Source of the DNA: Streptomyces sp. Q6
GTDB taxonomy: Bacteria > Actinomycetota > Actinomycetes > Streptomycetales > Streptomycetaceae
Direction of reading: 5' to 3'
Assembly (NCBI RefSeq): GCF_036967205.1
Contig: NZ_CP146022.1
Coordinates: 1,798,001 to 1,862,000, forward strand
DNA length: 64,000 nt
Both the position numbers and the translations under genes were made by a program. The notes below the pieces were generated by a model that saw nothing but the letters and a program-made list of their open reading frames with translations, made no database searches and was not told the origin of the DNA. Shown here piece after piece: positions 35,003-45,106 of this stretch. Within the stretch, counting starts at the first letter, position 1; each line of letters starts with the position of its first letter.

Positions 35003-35706
35003 CGACAGGCAGGAACAGCAAGCGCCGCCGCGGCATGGAACTGCGCGCCGCCCGCGTCCGCTACGGCCCCCTGGAAGCACTCCACGGCGTCACCCTCGCC
35101 GCCCCCGCGCACACGGTCACCGTGCTGCTCGGGCGCAACGGCTCGGGCCGCACCACCACCCTGCGGGCCCTCGCCGGGACCGTCCCGCTGACCGGCGGGG
35201 CCGTCGTCCGGGACGGCGTCGACATCACGCGTCACACCGCGCACGCCCGCGCCGCGGCGGGCCTGTGCTTCGTCCCCGACCGGCAGGCCGTCTTCGCCAC
35301 GCTCAGCGTCGCCGAGAACCTCGAACTCGCCTCCCCTGAGCAGGACTTCGAGGCCGCCCTCGACGCGTACCCGGAGCTGCGCCCGCTCCTCGGCCGCCGC
35401 GCGGGCACCCTCTCCGGCGGCGAACAGCGCATGGTCGCTGTCTCCCGCGCGCTGCTGTCGCGGGCCCGCGTGATCCTGGTCGACGAGCCCACCCAGGGCA
35501 TGTCCCCGCAGGTGGCGCGGCGCACGTACGCCCTGCTGCGCGGCCTGGACGCCTGCGTGGCCCTCGCCGAACAGCGACTGCCGCCCGGCCTGCGCACGGT
35601 CGGCGCGGGCGGGGCGGCGGTCGTGGTGTACGAACTCGGCCGCGGCACCGTGGTGTTCGCGGGAGAGGCGGCCGAGTGCGCTACGCCGTACGGGACTTCG
35701 GGATGA
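34999..35706 (+). CDS. livF: Liv-type ABC transporter second ATPase (LivF-like)
   Basis: This 235-residue ATPase of the branched-chain amino-acid transporter type is intact. It has YGPLEALHGVTLAAPAHTVT, Walker A GRNGSGRTTT, the signature LSGGEQRMVAVSRALL and Walker B VILVDEPTQGMSPQ. In Walker A the usual Lys is replaced by Arg (GSGRTT), and the switch region ends in ALAEQRLP, with Gln-Arg where a His is more common; the protein may therefore be a weak or regulatory ATPase. The GTG at 34999 overlaps the stop of the fused LivHMG gene by four bases. Its 3' end overlaps the convergent Rpf-like gene by 26 bases. Confidence 0.8.
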   Translation: MTTGRNSKRRRGMELRAARVRYGPLEALHGVTLAAPAHTVTVLLGRNGSGRTTTLRALAGTVPLTGGAVVRDGVDITRHTAHARAAAGLCFVPDRQAVFATLSVAENLELASPEQDFEAALDAYPELRPLLGRRAGTLSGGEQRMVAVSRALLSRARVILVDEPTQGMSPQVARRTYALLRGLDACVALAEQRLPPGLRTVGAGGAAVVVYELGRGTVVFAGEAAECATPYGTSG

Positions 35707-36277
35707 GCAGCATCGTCCCCACGTTCAGCCGGTCCGGGTGCGGCCCGATCATGTCCCGGTTGGCCTTGTAGAGGGCCTGCCAGCCCCCCTTCACCTTGAA
35801 TCGGGCCGCGATCCCGGCGAGCGTGTCGCCGCGCCGCACCACGTGGATGCGGCCGTCGAGCCGGTACGCCTTCGAGCAGGTGGGCCAAGCCCGCCAGCCC
35901 TGGGTGCGCAGCACCTCCTTCGCGATCTCGATCTGCTGGGCGCGGGTCGCGAGGTCGGCCCGCGGCGCGTACGCGAGTCCGCCGTGCTCCTCCCAGGTCG
36001 ACTGCGTGAACTGGAGCCCGCCGTAGAACGAGTTGCCGGTGTTGATGTGCCAGTCGCCGCTGCTCTCGCACTCGGCGAGGCAGGACCACGGCCACTGTTC
36101 GCGGGCGCAGTCGTACGGCTTGTAGGCGATGCTCCCCGGCCCGGAGGCCGGGGGCGGGGGCGGGACGGCGGACGCGGTGACCGGGACGAGCGCCAGGGCG
36201 AGCAGTGCGCCCAGCGGGCCCACCGCCCAGCGCCACGCCCCGGGCGGCTTCGGCGTCCCGGACATCAGCTTGCGCAT
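35681..36277 (-). CDS. Secreted Rpf-like transglycosylase with LysM domain (first of two)
   Basis: This 198-residue secreted cell-wall hydrolase of the resuscitation-promoting factor type cleaves peptidoglycan during spore germination. A signal peptide (ALLALALVPVTASA) is followed by the Rpf domain with the catalytic Glu in AECESSGDWHINTGN and SFYGGLQFTQSTWEEHGG. A C-terminal LysM domain follows (VVRRGDTLAGIAARFKV ... LNVGTMLLIP). The start at 36277 gives MRKLMSGTPK; the inner ATG (MSGTPK) is also possible. It is convergent with livF, with overlapping ends and no terminator between. Confidence 0.86.
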   Translation of the reverse strand: MRKLMSGTPKPPGAWRWAVGPLGALLALALVPVTASAVPPPPPASGPGSIAYKPYDCAREQWPWSCLAECESSGDWHINTGNSFYGGLQFTQSTWEEHGGLAYAPRADLATRAQQIEIAKEVLRTQGWRAWPTCSKAYRLDGRIHVVRRGDTLAGIAARFKVKGGWQALYKANRDMIGPHPDRLNVGTMLLIPKSRTA

Positions 36278-36368
36278 CAGGTGCGTCGCGTCACGCTAGG
36301 CAGCGGGAACGGAGGCGCCTCCCGTGCCGCGCCGCACCGGCGGCGCCCCCACCCGGTCGGCGGACCGG

Positions 36369-37354
<986 letters not shown>

Positions 37355-38131
37355 GTGCCGCGCTTGCTCGACGTCAGTGACGACGTACGCGCCGAGATCG
37401 GCGACGACGAAGCCGACCGACTGCTCGCCGGGGAGAACGCCCCCGGCGGGTACGACTGCACGTCGTGCCGCACCCCGGGCGACCCGGAGCAGGAACGCAC
37501 CAGCACGGTGCTGTTCGTCGGTGACGAGACCGCCGTCCTCGCCTTCGCCCACGCCGCCTGCCTGCCCTCGCAGGTCGTCCAGGTCGCCGAGGACCAGCTC
37601 CAGGGCGCCGTACGGTCCGTCTCGGGCGACTCTGGCGACTCGCCCGCCGCACCGGCCCAGGCCGTGCTCGGCGTGACCAGCGGTCTGGTCCTGCTCGGCG
37701 GCGAACTGCACCCGGCCCTGGTCGTGGAGCCGACGGGCCCCATCTCGCGCCCCGGCGCCGAGGCCGGCGGCGACGACTTCCTGCCGCTCCTGATCGAGCA
37801 GGGCTTCATGCCGCTCGCCGAGCTGACCGAGGCGCCGCGCACGCTGCCCGGCTGGTCGGTGCTGCTCGCCATGGGCCAGCTGCACGCGGTCCTCCAGCCC
37901 GGCACCGGCGGCGCGCCCTCCCAGGTCGCCTGGTGGCAGGCGCACCAGCCGCTCCAGGTCACGGAGGGCTGGCGGGCCGCGGCCAACAAGACGCACACCG
38001 TGCTCGTCTTCGCGGCCCCGGTCGACTCGATCGGCCGTCAGCCCCGCGAGGACCTGCTCCGCGACGCGCTCGACAAGGCCGCGGCGAACGGCCGCCTGGT
38101 CGCGGCGGCGATGCCGCTCGCCGGTACCTGA
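37355..38131 (+). CDS. Conserved Streptomyces protein of unknown function
   Basis: This 258-residue soluble protein starts GTG at 37355, eight bases after AGGAG. It opens VPRLLDVSDDVRAEIGDDEADRLLAG. An early YDCTSCRTPGDPEQ segment holds a CxxC pair. The rest has alternating hydrophobic strands and a segment around LGVTSGLVLLGGELHPALVVEP. No membrane segment or known catalytic motif is visible. It is monocistronic, with a large hairpin downstream. I do not recognise a function. Confidence 0.6.
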   Translation: MPRLLDVSDDVRAEIGDDEADRLLAGENAPGGYDCTSCRTPGDPEQERTSTVLFVGDETAVLAFAHAACLPSQVVQVAEDQLQGAVRSVSGDSGDSPAAPAQAVLGVTSGLVLLGGELHPALVVEPTGPISRPGAEAGGDDFLPLLIEQGFMPLAELTEAPRTLPGWSVLLAMGQLHAVLQPGTGGAPSQVAWWQAHQPLQVTEGWRAAANKTHTVLVFAAPVDSIGRQPREDLLRDALDKAAANGRLVAAAMPLAGT

Positions 38132-38149
38132 GCCGTAGCAGAACCCGTC

Positions 38150-38232
38150 CCCGGACCCCCACGAATGCGCCGGTCACACTCCTGACGCCCCGCAAAAGCC
38201 GAGGCCAAGGGCGCATCCGTCGGGGGTCCGGG
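38150..38232 (+). terminator. Long imperfect inverted repeat after the 37355 gene
   Basis: The arms 38150-38171 and 38210-38232 pair over about 22 bases with two mismatches and one bulge, including the perfect block CCCGGACCCCC. It lies just downstream of one plus-strand gene and just before the GTG of the next, so it may act as terminator or attenuator. Confidence 0.5.
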
Positions 38233-38246
38233 TCGTTGGCACATAC

Positions 38247-38639
38247 GTGCACACATACGACCCCACCTCATCCTCCGCAGGGCGGCGACAGCCCTACCCG
38301 CACCACATCCCGTCGATGCGTCCGGCGGAGGAGCAGCCGGCCCCCCGGTCGGCCACCCCGATCTACGACGCGCTGTACGCGGAGTACCGCCGGTCGTTCC
38401 GGTCCCTGCCCGGCGACCGCACCGGCGAGGAGGACCTGGGGTTCACGGCGTTCGGAGCGGGCTCGTACGGAACGCGGCAGCACGGCACCCCGTACTACCC
38501 GACGGCCCAGCACCACTGGAACACCCAGCACACCCAGCACACGCCGTACGCGCAGCACACACAGACGTCCGGGCGGCAGCACGGCCAGGGAAGTCACTTC
38601 CCCGCCGCGCTGCCGCCCGGTCCGCGCCACGAGCTCTGA
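38247..38639 (+). CDS. Small His/Gln/Tyr-rich conserved protein
   Basis: This 130-residue protein starts GTG at 38247 without a good ribosome site. The middle (ATPIYDALYAEYRRSFRSLP, then GEEDLGFTAFG) looks like a short conserved motif. The C-terminal half is low complexity, rich in His, Gln, Thr and Tyr (HWNTQHTQHTPYAQHTQ). The YDALYxEYRRxFRxLPGD block occurs in small Streptomyces proteins of unknown role. It is convergent with der and only 28 bases from it. Expression is not certain. Confidence 0.5.
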   Translation: MHTYDPTSSSAGRRQPYPHHIPSMRPAEEQPAPRSATPIYDALYAEYRRSFRSLPGDRTGEEDLGFTAFGAGSYGTRQHGTPYYPTAQHHWNTQHTQHTPYAQHTQTSGRQHGQGSHFPAALPPGPRHEL

Positions 38640-38667
38640 GCCCGTGGCCTCGTCTCCGTAGCCGCTG

Positions 38668-40146
38668 CTACTTCTTCTTGCCGCGCTTCTCGCGCACCCG
38701 CACCGAAATGTGGATCGGCGTCCCCTCGAAACCGAACTCCTCGCGCAGACGCCGCTCCACGTACCGGCGGTAGCCGTGCTCGATGAAGCCGGAGGCGAAG
38801 AGCACGAAGCGCGGCGGCTTGGTGCCGGCCTGCGTGCCGAAGAGGATGCGGGGCTGCTTGCCGCCGCGCACCGGGTGCGGGTGGGAGGCGACGAGCTCGC
38901 CGAGGAAGGCGTTGAGCCGACCGGTCGGGACGCGCGTCTCCCAGCCCGCGATGGCCGTCTCGATCGCGGGGACCAGCTTCTCCATGTGACGGCCGGTACG
39001 CGCCGACACGTTCACCCGGGGCGCCCACGCGATCTGCGCGAGCTCGGTCTCGATCTCGCGCTCCAGGTAGTAGCGACGCTCCTCGTCGAGGGTGTCCCAC
39101 TTGTTGTACGCGACGACGATCGCGCGGCCCGCCTCGACCGCCATCGTCACGATCCGCTGGTCCTGGATCGAGATCGACTCGGAGGAGTCGATCAGGATGA
39201 CCGCGACCTCCGCCTTCTCGACGGCGGCGGCGGTGCGCAGGGAGGCGTAGTAGTCGGCGCCCTGCTGGAGGTGGACGCGCTTGCGGATGCCCGCCGTGTC
39301 GACGAACTTCCAGGTGACGCCGCCGAGTTCGATCAGCTCGTCGACCGGGTCGCGGGTGGTGCCCGCCAGCTCGTTGACGACGACGCGATCCTCGTTGGCG
39401 ACCTTGTTCAGGAGCGAGGACTTGCCGACGTTCGGGCGGCCGATCAGGGCGATGCGGCGCGGGCCGCCGACGGCCGTGCCGAAGGTCTGCGGCGGCGCCT
39501 CGGGCAGCGCCTCGATGACCGCGTCCAGCATGTCGCCGGTGCCGCGGCCGTGCAGCGAGGAGACCGGGTGCGGCTCGCCGATGCCGAGCGACCACAAGGC
39601 GGTGGCGTCGGCCTCGCCGGACGGGCCGTCGACCTTGTTGGCGCAGAGCACGACGGGCTTGTTGGCCTTGCGCAGCAGCCGGACGACCGCCTGGTCGGTG
39701 TCGGTGACGCCGACCGTGGAGTCGACGACGAAGACGACGGCGTCGGCGGTCTCGATCGCGTACTCGGCCTGCGCGGCCACCGACGCGTCGATGCCGAGCA
39801 CGTCCTGCTCCCAGCCGCCCGTGTCGACGACCTTGAAGCGGCGGCCCGCCCACTCGGCCTCGTAGGTGACGCGGTCGCGGGTGACGCCCGGCTTGTCCTC
39901 GACGACGGCCTCGCGGCGGCCGATGATGCGGTTCACCAGGGTCGACTTGCCGACGTTCGGGCGGCCGACGACGGCGAGGACGGGCAGCGGACCGTGGCCC
40001 GCCTCCTCGATGGCGCCCTCGACGTCCTCGACGTCGAAGCCCTCTTCGGCGGCGAGCTCCATGAACTGCGCGTACTCGGCGTCGCCAAGCGCCCCGTGGT
40101 CGTGCTCGGCGAAGCCGTCGCCCTCGGGCTGGTTCTGGTCGTTCAT
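38668..40146 (-). CDS. der: GTPase Der (EngA), 50S ribosome assembly
   Basis: This 492-residue double-domain GTPase matures the large ribosomal subunit. The first G domain has [27 protein letters not shown] and NKVD; the second has [27 protein letters not shown] and NKWD. A C-terminal KH-like domain ([22 protein letters not shown]) and a basic tail (REKRGKKK) follow. An acidic N-terminal extension of about 50 residues precedes domain I, as in other actinobacterial Der proteins. It follows plsC by 79 bases and cmk, the usual tyrA-cmk-plsC-der order. Confidence 0.95.
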   Translation of the reverse strand: MNDQNQPEGDGFAEHDHGALGDAEYAQFMELAAEEGFDVEDVEGAIEEAGHGPLPVLAVVGRPNVGKSTLVNRIIGRREAVVEDKPGVTRDRVTYEAEWAGRRFKVVDTGGWEQDVLGIDASVAAQAEYAIETADAVVFVVDSTVGVTDTDQAVVRLLRKANKPVVLCANKVDGPSGEADATALWSLGIGEPHPVSSLHGRGTGDMLDAVIEALPEAPPQTFGTAVGGPRRIALIGRPNVGKSSLLNKVANEDRVVVNELAGTTRDPVDELIELGGVTWKFVDTAGIRKRVHLQQGADYYASLRTAAAVEKAEVAVILIDSSESISIQDQRIVTMAVEAGRAIVVAYNKWDTLDEERRYYLEREIETELAQIAWAPRVNVSARTGRHMEKLVPAIETAIAGWETRVPTGRLNAFLGELVASHPHPVRGGKQPRILFGTQAGTKPPRFVLFASGFIEHGYRRYVERRLREEFGFEGTPIHISVRVREKRGKKK

Positions 40147-40225
40147 GAAGTCCGTACCTCGTCGTTCATTCGTGGTGATCGGTGCGCGTACCCACGCGAG
40201 GTGCGCGCACTACTGAAAGTCTCGC

Positions 40226-40873
40226 TCAGCGCCCGGTCAGGCGCCTGGCGTCGGCCAGGTGGGCGGTGAGCCGCTCCTGGATGCGCACGGTCGCCTCGTC
40301 GAGGGCCGTGCGCGTACGCCGTCCACTGCCGTCGCCCGCCTCGAAGGGATCGCCGAACACGACGTCGACCCGGCTCCTGAGCGGGGGCAGCCCCTTTATC
40401 AACCGTCCGTGCTTCTCCGTGCTTCCCAGGACCGCCACCGGGACGATCGGGGCGCCGGAGCGCACCGCGAAGTACGACAGGCCGGCCCGCAGCGAGGCGA
40501 AGTCGCCCTCGCCGCGCGTCCCCTCGGGGAAGATGCCGAGCACGCCGCCGTCGGCGAGGACCCCGAGCGCCCGCGTGATGGCCGTCCGGTCCGCGGTGGA
40601 GCGGTCGACCTTCACCTGCCCGATCCCTTCCAGGAACGGGCCGAGCGGTCCGACGAACGCCTCCTGCTTGATCAGGAAGTGCGTCGGCCGCGGGGCGACG
40701 CCCATGACCATGGGGCCGTCGATGTTGTGGGAGTGGTTCACGGCGAAGATCACCGGGCCGGCGGCGGGCACCCGCCACGACCCGAGCACGCGCGGCTTCC
40801 ACAGCCCGTACATGAGGCCGACGCCGATGCGCCGTCCGACCTCGGCGCCCCGCTCGGAGGGAGCCTCGCTCAC
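40226..40873 (-). CDS. plsC: 1-acylglycerol-3-phosphate acyltransferase (PlsC-like)
   Basis: This 215-residue membrane-peripheral acyltransferase makes phosphatidic acid. The catalytic motif is NHSHNIDGP (NHX4D form), the second conserved block is GIFPEGTRGEGD, and PIVPVAVLGSTEKHGRL completes the family set. The GTG at 40873 overlaps the cmk stop (GTGA), so it is coupled to cmk. A further in-frame ATG exists downstream (MYGLWKPR) but would remove the coupling. Position between cmk and der is conserved in actinobacteria. Confidence 0.85.
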   Translation of the reverse strand: MSEAPSERGAEVGRRIGVGLMYGLWKPRVLGSWRVPAAGPVIFAVNHSHNIDGPMVMGVAPRPTHFLIKQEAFVGPLGPFLEGIGQVKVDRSTADRTAITRALGVLADGGVLGIFPEGTRGEGDFASLRAGLSYFAVRSGAPIVPVAVLGSTEKHGRLIKGLPPLRSRVDVVFGDPFEAGDGSGRRTRTALDEATVRIQERLTAHLADARRLTGR

Positions 40874-41556
40874 TTGGAGGCCCGCTTCTCCTCGACGAGG
40901 GTCACGACGCACTCGATGACCTGCTGCAACGTGAGCTCGGTGGTGTCGACCTCGACGGCGTCGTCGGCCTTGGCCAGCGGCGACGTCTTGCGGCTCGAGT
41001 CGGCCTGGTCGCGCTTGATCAGGGCCTCCTGCGTGGCCTTGACGTCGGCGCCCTTCAGCTCACCGGAGCGGCGGGCGGCGCGGGCCTCCGGCGACGCGGT
41101 GAGGAAGATCTTCAGGTCGGCGTCGGGCAGCACGGTCGTACCGATGTCACGGCCCTCGACGACGATGCCCTTCTCGGCACCCCGCGCGATGGCGCGCTGC
41201 AACTCGGTGATCCGGGCGCGCACCTCGGGGACGGCGCTGACGGCGCTGACCTTGGAGGTGACCTCGGTGGTGCGGATGGGGCCCGCGACATCCGTGCCGT
41301 CCACCGTGATGGTGGGGGCGGACGGGTCGGTGCCCGAGACGATCTCGGCCTTGTCGGCCACCGCGGCGATGGCGGACGGGTCGGTCAGGTCTATGCCGTT
41401 GTGCACCATCCACCAGGTGATCGCCCGGTACTGGGCGCCGGTGTCCAGGTAGCTCAGGCCGAGCTGCGCGGCGACAGCCTTGGAGGTGCTCGACTTGCCC
41501 GTGCCGGAGGGTCCGTCGATGGCGACGATCACTGCTGCCGGGGCGGCGGTTTCCAC
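40870..41556 (-). CDS. cmk: Cytidylate kinase
   Basis: This 228-residue enzyme phosphorylates CMP/dCMP. The P-loop GPSGTGKSS is followed by LDTGAQYRAITWW, and VVEGRDIGTTVLPDADLKIFL holds the CMP-binding Asp/Arg set. I place the start at the GTG 41556, nine bases after AGAAAGG; a GTG at 41568 lies on top of the ribosome site. It is encoded upstream of plsC with a four-base overlap and 86 bases after tyrA. Confidence 0.93.
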   Translation of the reverse strand: METAAPAAVIVAIDGPSGTGKSSTSKAVAAQLGLSYLDTGAQYRAITWWMVHNGIDLTDPSAIAAVADKAEIVSGTDPSAPTITVDGTDVAGPIRTTEVTSKVSAVSAVPEVRARITELQRAIARGAEKGIVVEGRDIGTTVLPDADLKIFLTASPEARAARRSGELKGADVKATQEALIKRDQADSSRKTSPLAKADDAVEVDTTELTLQQVIECVVTLVEEKRASK

Positions 41557-41642
41557 GGTGACGGGCACCTTTCTGAGTACACGGGGCAGGGGCGGGACGC
41601 AAAAGCGCCCCGCACAAGGTTACCGGCCCCCGCGAGCGCGTC

Positions 41643-42728
41643 TTACTGCCGCATGGCCCAGCCGCGCTCGCGCAGGGCGGCGGCCAGCTTGGGCGCGGCC
41701 GAGGGCTGCACCATGAGCTGGATGAAACCGGCCTGCTGCCCGGTCGCGTGCTCGATCCGTACGTCCTCGATGTTGACGCCGACGGCGCCCGCGTCGGCGA
41801 AGATGCGGGCCAGCTCGCCGGGCTGGTCGGAGATGAGCACGGCCACGGCCTCGTACGCCGCCGGAGCCGTCCCGTGCTTGCCGGGGACCCGGGACTGGCC
41901 CGCGTTGCCGCGCCGCAGCATCGTCTCGACGCCGTCGGCGCCCTCGCGGCGCTTGGCGTCGTCGGAGGACTGGAGGGAGCGCAGCGCCCGCACCGTCTCC
42001 TCCAGGTCGCCGGCGACCGCGGAGAGCAGGTCGGCGACGGGTCCCGGGTTCGCGGAGAGGATGTCGATCCACATCCGCGGGTCGGAGGCGGCGATCCGGG
42101 TCACGTCGCGGATGCCCTGGCCGCACAGTCGTACGGCGGTCTCCTCGGCGTTCTCCAGACGGGCCGCGACCATGCTGGAGACCAGGTGCGGCATGTGCGA
42201 GACGAGGGCGACGGCCCGGTCGTGGGCGTCGGCGTCCATGACGACCGGCACCGCGCGGCAGAGCGCGACCAGTTCCAGGGCGAGGTTGAGCACCTCGGTG
42301 TCGGTGTCCCGGGTCGGCGTGAGCACCCAGGGGCGGCCCTCGAAGAGGTCGGCGGTCGCGGCGAGCGGGCCGCTGCGCTCCCGGCCGCTCATCGGATGCG
42401 TACCGATGTACGGGGTGAGGTCGAGGCCGAGCGCTTCGAGCTCGCGGCGCGGGCCGCCCTTGACGCTCGCCACGTCGAGGTAGGCGCGGGCCAGACCCCG
42501 GCGCATGGCGTCGGCGAGCGAGGCGGCCACGTGCGCGGGCGGCACCGCGACGACGCACAGGTCGACGGTCCCCTCCGGCGGCTCGGCGGTGCCCGCGCCC
42601 AGCGCGGCCGCGGTGCGGGCCTGCTGCGGGTCGTGGTCGGCGAGGTGCACGGTGACGCCGCGCGAGGCGAGGGCCAGGGCGGCGGAGGTGCCGATCAGGC
42701 CGGTGCCGATGACGAGTGCGGTTCTCAC
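41643..42728 (-). CDS. tyrA: Prephenate dehydrogenase with C-terminal ACT domain
   Basis: This 361-residue enzyme oxidises prephenate in tyrosine synthesis. The NAD(P) site is VIGTGLIGTSAALALASRG at the very N terminus. Catalytic-site segments are GTHPMSGRERSGP and VSHMPHLVSS. The last 75 residues (VLISDQPGELARIFADAGAV) form an ACT domain, suggesting feedback control by aromatic amino acids. The GTG at 42728 overlaps the aroH stop by four bases, so chorismate mutase and prephenate dehydrogenase are made together, consecutive steps in one pathway. Confidence 0.93.
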   Translation of the reverse strand: MRTALVIGTGLIGTSAALALASRGVTVHLADHDPQQARTAAALGAGTAEPPEGTVDLCVVAVPPAHVAASLADAMRRGLARAYLDVASVKGGPRRELEALGLDLTPYIGTHPMSGRERSGPLAATADLFEGRPWVLTPTRDTDTEVLNLALELVALCRAVPVVMDADAHDRAVALVSHMPHLVSSMVAARLENAEETAVRLCGQGIRDVTRIAASDPRMWIDILSANPGPVADLLSAVAGDLEETVRALRSLQSSDDAKRREGADGVETMLRRGNAGQSRVPGKHGTAPAAYEAVAVLISDQPGELARIFADAGAVGVNIEDVRIEHATGQQAGFIQLMVQPSAAPKLAAALRERGWAMRQ

Positions 42729-43087
42729 TGGGCGATGTCCTTGCGCAGGGCGGCCGCGGCGCCGAGGTAGACGTGCGCCACCTCGGAGCGGGGCAGCTCG
42801 GTCTCGACGTGGGCGAGGAGGCGGACGACGCGCGGCATGGCCCCGGCGATGTCGAGCTCCTGGGCACAGATCAGGGGGACGTCCACGATGCCGAGCTTGC
42901 GGGCGGCGGCCGCCGGGAAGTCGGAGTGCAGGTCGGGCGTCGCCGTGAACCATATGGAGATCAGGTCGTCGTGGGTCAGCCCGTTCCGCTCGATGACGGC
43001 GGTGAGCAGCTCGCTGACCTGCTCGTCCATGTGCCCGGCCTCGTCCCGCTCCAGCTGGACGGCGCCCCGCACCGCTCGTACCGCCAC
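42725..43087 (-). CDS. aroH: Monofunctional chorismate mutase, AroH class
   Basis: This 120-residue trimeric enzyme of the AroH type converts chorismate to prephenate. The start AVRAVRGAVQLERDE carries the active-site Arg. ISIWFTATPDLHSDFPAAAAR and PLICAQELDIAGAMPRVVR hold further substrate contacts, and HVYLGAAAALRKDI closes the fold. The GTG at 43087 follows AAGGAG. Directly coupled to tyrA. Confidence 0.93.
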   Translation of the reverse strand: MAVRAVRGAVQLERDEAGHMDEQVSELLTAVIERNGLTHDDLISIWFTATPDLHSDFPAAAARKLGIVDVPLICAQELDIAGAMPRVVRLLAHVETELPRSEVAHVYLGAAAALRKDIAQ

Positions 43088-43227
43088 GGTGTCACTCCTT
43101 GATCATGTCCGTACGTTCTGCCGCTCTCCAGCGTAGTTGGGGGCGTACGCACGGGTGCGCGGCGCCCGCCTGCCGAGACGGTCGCCGCGCGTCCGCTGCC
43201 GCGGAAGGTCGGGCTCGGGAACGGCCC

Positions 43228-43674
43228 TCAGAGCTTCTGCTCCCTGATGAGGTCCTCCAGGGAGCCGGACGACGGGACCTGCCCCTCCGGCGTCAGTTGG
43301 TCGACGACCTGCGGGAGCTGCTGCGCGACCTGCGCGGCGGCCTCGTCGCGGCTGACGCCCGCCTGCGCCGCGACCTGGTCGAGGGTCTCGTCGGGCACTG
43401 CCTGCTTGACCTGCTCGGGGCTGAGTGGCTGGTTGTCGCCCTTGCCGACCCACGAGTCCAGCTGCTCCTGGTTGACCAGGCCGGACTTCGTGATCATGTC
43501 CATCAGGCCGCCGAGGGGGTTGGAGCCGCTGCCGCCGCTCGCGCCGCCGGACCCGCCCCCCATCAGGCCGCCGAGCAGCGCGCCGAGAATGTTGCCGCTG
43601 CCGCCGGTCGAGCCGCTCTGGCCGCCTCCGCCGAGAAGGCCGCCGAGGAGGCTGCCGAGGTCGTTACCCGCCAT
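43228..43674 (-). CDS. YidB/DUF937 family protein
   Basis: This 148-residue protein has a Gly/Ser/Leu-rich N-terminal half (DLGSLLGGLLGGGGQSG ... LGALLGGLMGGG). A YidB-type C-terminal half has SGLVNQEQLDSWVGKGDNQP, LSPEQVKQAVPDETLDQVA and DEAAAQVAQQLPQVVDQLTP. YidB-like proteins are cytoplasmic and of unknown function. The ATG at 43674 follows GAAAGGCGCGG. It is separated by 140 bases from aroH and probably has its own promoter. Confidence 0.75.
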   Translation of the reverse strand: MAGNDLGSLLGGLLGGGGQSGSTGGSGNILGALLGGLMGGGSGGASGGSGSNPLGGLMDMITKSGLVNQEQLDSWVGKGDNQPLSPEQVKQAVPDETLDQVAAQAGVSRDEAAAQVAQQLPQVVDQLTPEGQVPSSGSLEDLIREQKL

Positions 43675-43805
43675 GGTTCCGCGCCTTTCGGGACATCAGG
43701 GAAACCCGGACCGCCTCAATGTCACCCGAACCGCCCCCTGTCGCCACTCGGCCGGAGATGCTTGCATAGAAGCGGCACCGCCGCCGCCTCGGGGGAGGCT
43801 CGACC

Positions 43806-44501
43806 ATGAAGCGTTCCGGACCCCTGTTCACGCTGTTCGCAGGACTGGTCCTCGGCCTGTTCATGCTGTCGCTCAACGCGACGACCGGCGAGGGCACCAC
43901 TTCGTACGGGAAGGACGGGCAGGAACCGGCGGCCTCGGTCACGCCCTCCCCCTCCGCGTCGCCCTCGAAGGCGAGCCCGTCGTCGAGCCCCTCGGGGAGC
44001 GCCTCGGCGAGTCCCGGCCCGACGCGGACCGCGGACCGCCCGAAGACCAGCTACGCGGGCCGCACGGACGACGACACCTCGGCCGTCTCGGTCTCCGTGA
44101 ACGGCGACAAGGCGATCGCGTACTTCTGCGACGGTCGCACCAAGGAGTCCTGGCTGAAGGGGAACGTCGAGGACGACGGCTCCATGAAGCTCAGCGGCAA
44201 GCACGGCGCGAAGCTGGAGGGCCGGCTCGCGAACGACCGGATCCGCGGCACCGTCGAGATCGACCGGCATCCGTACGGGTTCACGGCGAAGAAGGCCGTC
44301 AAGCCGTCCGGTCTGTACCGGGCGACCACCGAGGTGCGCGGCGCGAAGGTCGACGGCGGCTGGATCGTGCTGCCCGACGGCCGTCAGGTCGGCATCGTGC
44401 GCCGCGACGACGAGCCGTCGGCCGCGCCGCCCATCGACCCGGAGACCGGGACCGTCACGGTCGACGGCGAGCAGCTGACCGCGCGCCCCGTCGTCCCCTG
44501 A
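43806..44501 (+). CDS. Secreted/membrane-anchored protein of unknown function
   Basis: This 231-residue protein has an uncleaved-looking N-terminal membrane segment (LFTLFAGLVLGLFMLSLNA). A Ser/Pro/Ala-rich linker of about 45 residues follows, then a beta-rich extracytoplasmic domain (AVSVSVNGDKAIAYFCDGRT ... WLKGNVEDDGSMKLSG). It ends with GWIVLPDGRQVGIVRRDDEP. I know no function for it. It is 20 bases upstream of the DUF6529-like gene, so co-transcription with the membrane protein/Rieske pair is likely. Confidence 0.62.
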   Translation: MKRSGPLFTLFAGLVLGLFMLSLNATTGEGTTSYGKDGQEPAASVTPSPSASPSKASPSSSPSGSASASPGPTRTADRPKTSYAGRTDDDTSAVSVSVNGDKAIAYFCDGRTKESWLKGNVEDDGSMKLSGKHGAKLEGRLANDRIRGTVEIDRHPYGFTAKKAVKPSGLYRATTEVRGAKVDGGWIVLPDGRQVGIVRRDDEPSAAPPIDPETGTVTVDGEQLTARPVVP

Positions 44502-44521
44502 CCGCCCGAGAAGGGGTTCTC

Positions 44522-45106
44522 ATGACCGTCGATCCGAACGCCGCCACGCAGAGTTTCCCCGGCGCCGACCCCGATCACCGCCGCCCGGGAGCGGCCCGCT
44601 TCCTGGTGCCCGCGCTCGTCGCGGCCGTGGTGGCGGTCGGGCTCGGCGCGTACGGCAAGGTCCACGACCCGCAGGGCACGGCGTTCAACATCGCCGGGTT
44701 CTCCAGTACGAGCGCGGTCAAGTCGTGGCTGGCGACGGTGGCCTTCGCCTTCGCGCTCGTCCAGATCGTCTCGGCCTTCATGGTCTACGGGAAGCTGCGC
44801 GGCCCGTCGTGGGCGCCGGCCCTGCACCGCTGGTCGGGCCGGATCGCGTTCCTCGTCGCGGTGCCGGTGGCGGTGCACTGCCTGTACGCGCTCGGCTATC
44901 AGACCTACTCGACGCGCGTGATGTGGCACTCGTTCCTCGGCTGCTTCTTCTTCGGCGCGTTCAGCGCCAAGATGCTGCTGCTGCGCACGCAGCGGCTGCC
45001 GGGCTGGCTCCTGCCGCTGGTCGGCGGCCTGGCCTTCGCGGTGCTCACCCTCCTGTGGCTGACGTCGGCGCTGTGGTTCTTCCGGACGGTGGGGGTCACG
45101 ACATGA
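44522..45106 (+). CDS. Four-helix membrane protein (DUF6529-like), partner of a Rieske protein
   Basis: This 194-residue integral membrane protein has about five hydrophobic segments. Histidines inside or at the edge of helices (LHRWSGRIAFLV, VAVHCLYALGYQ, VMWHSFLGCFFFG) are arranged as in b-type haem or ferric-reductase-like membrane domains. The ATG at 44522 follows GAAGGGG. It overlaps the Rieske gene by four bases (ATGA). The pair looks like a small membrane electron-transfer module. Haem binding is inferred from histidine placement only. Confidence 0.7.
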   Translation: MTVDPNAATQSFPGADPDHRRPGAARFLVPALVAAVVAVGLGAYGKVHDPQGTAFNIAGFSSTSAVKSWLATVAFAFALVQIVSAFMVYGKLRGPSWAPALHRWSGRIAFLVAVPVAVHCLYALGYQTYSTRVMWHSFLGCFFFGAFSAKMLLLRTQRLPGWLLPLVGGLAFAVLTLLWLTSALWFFRTVGVTT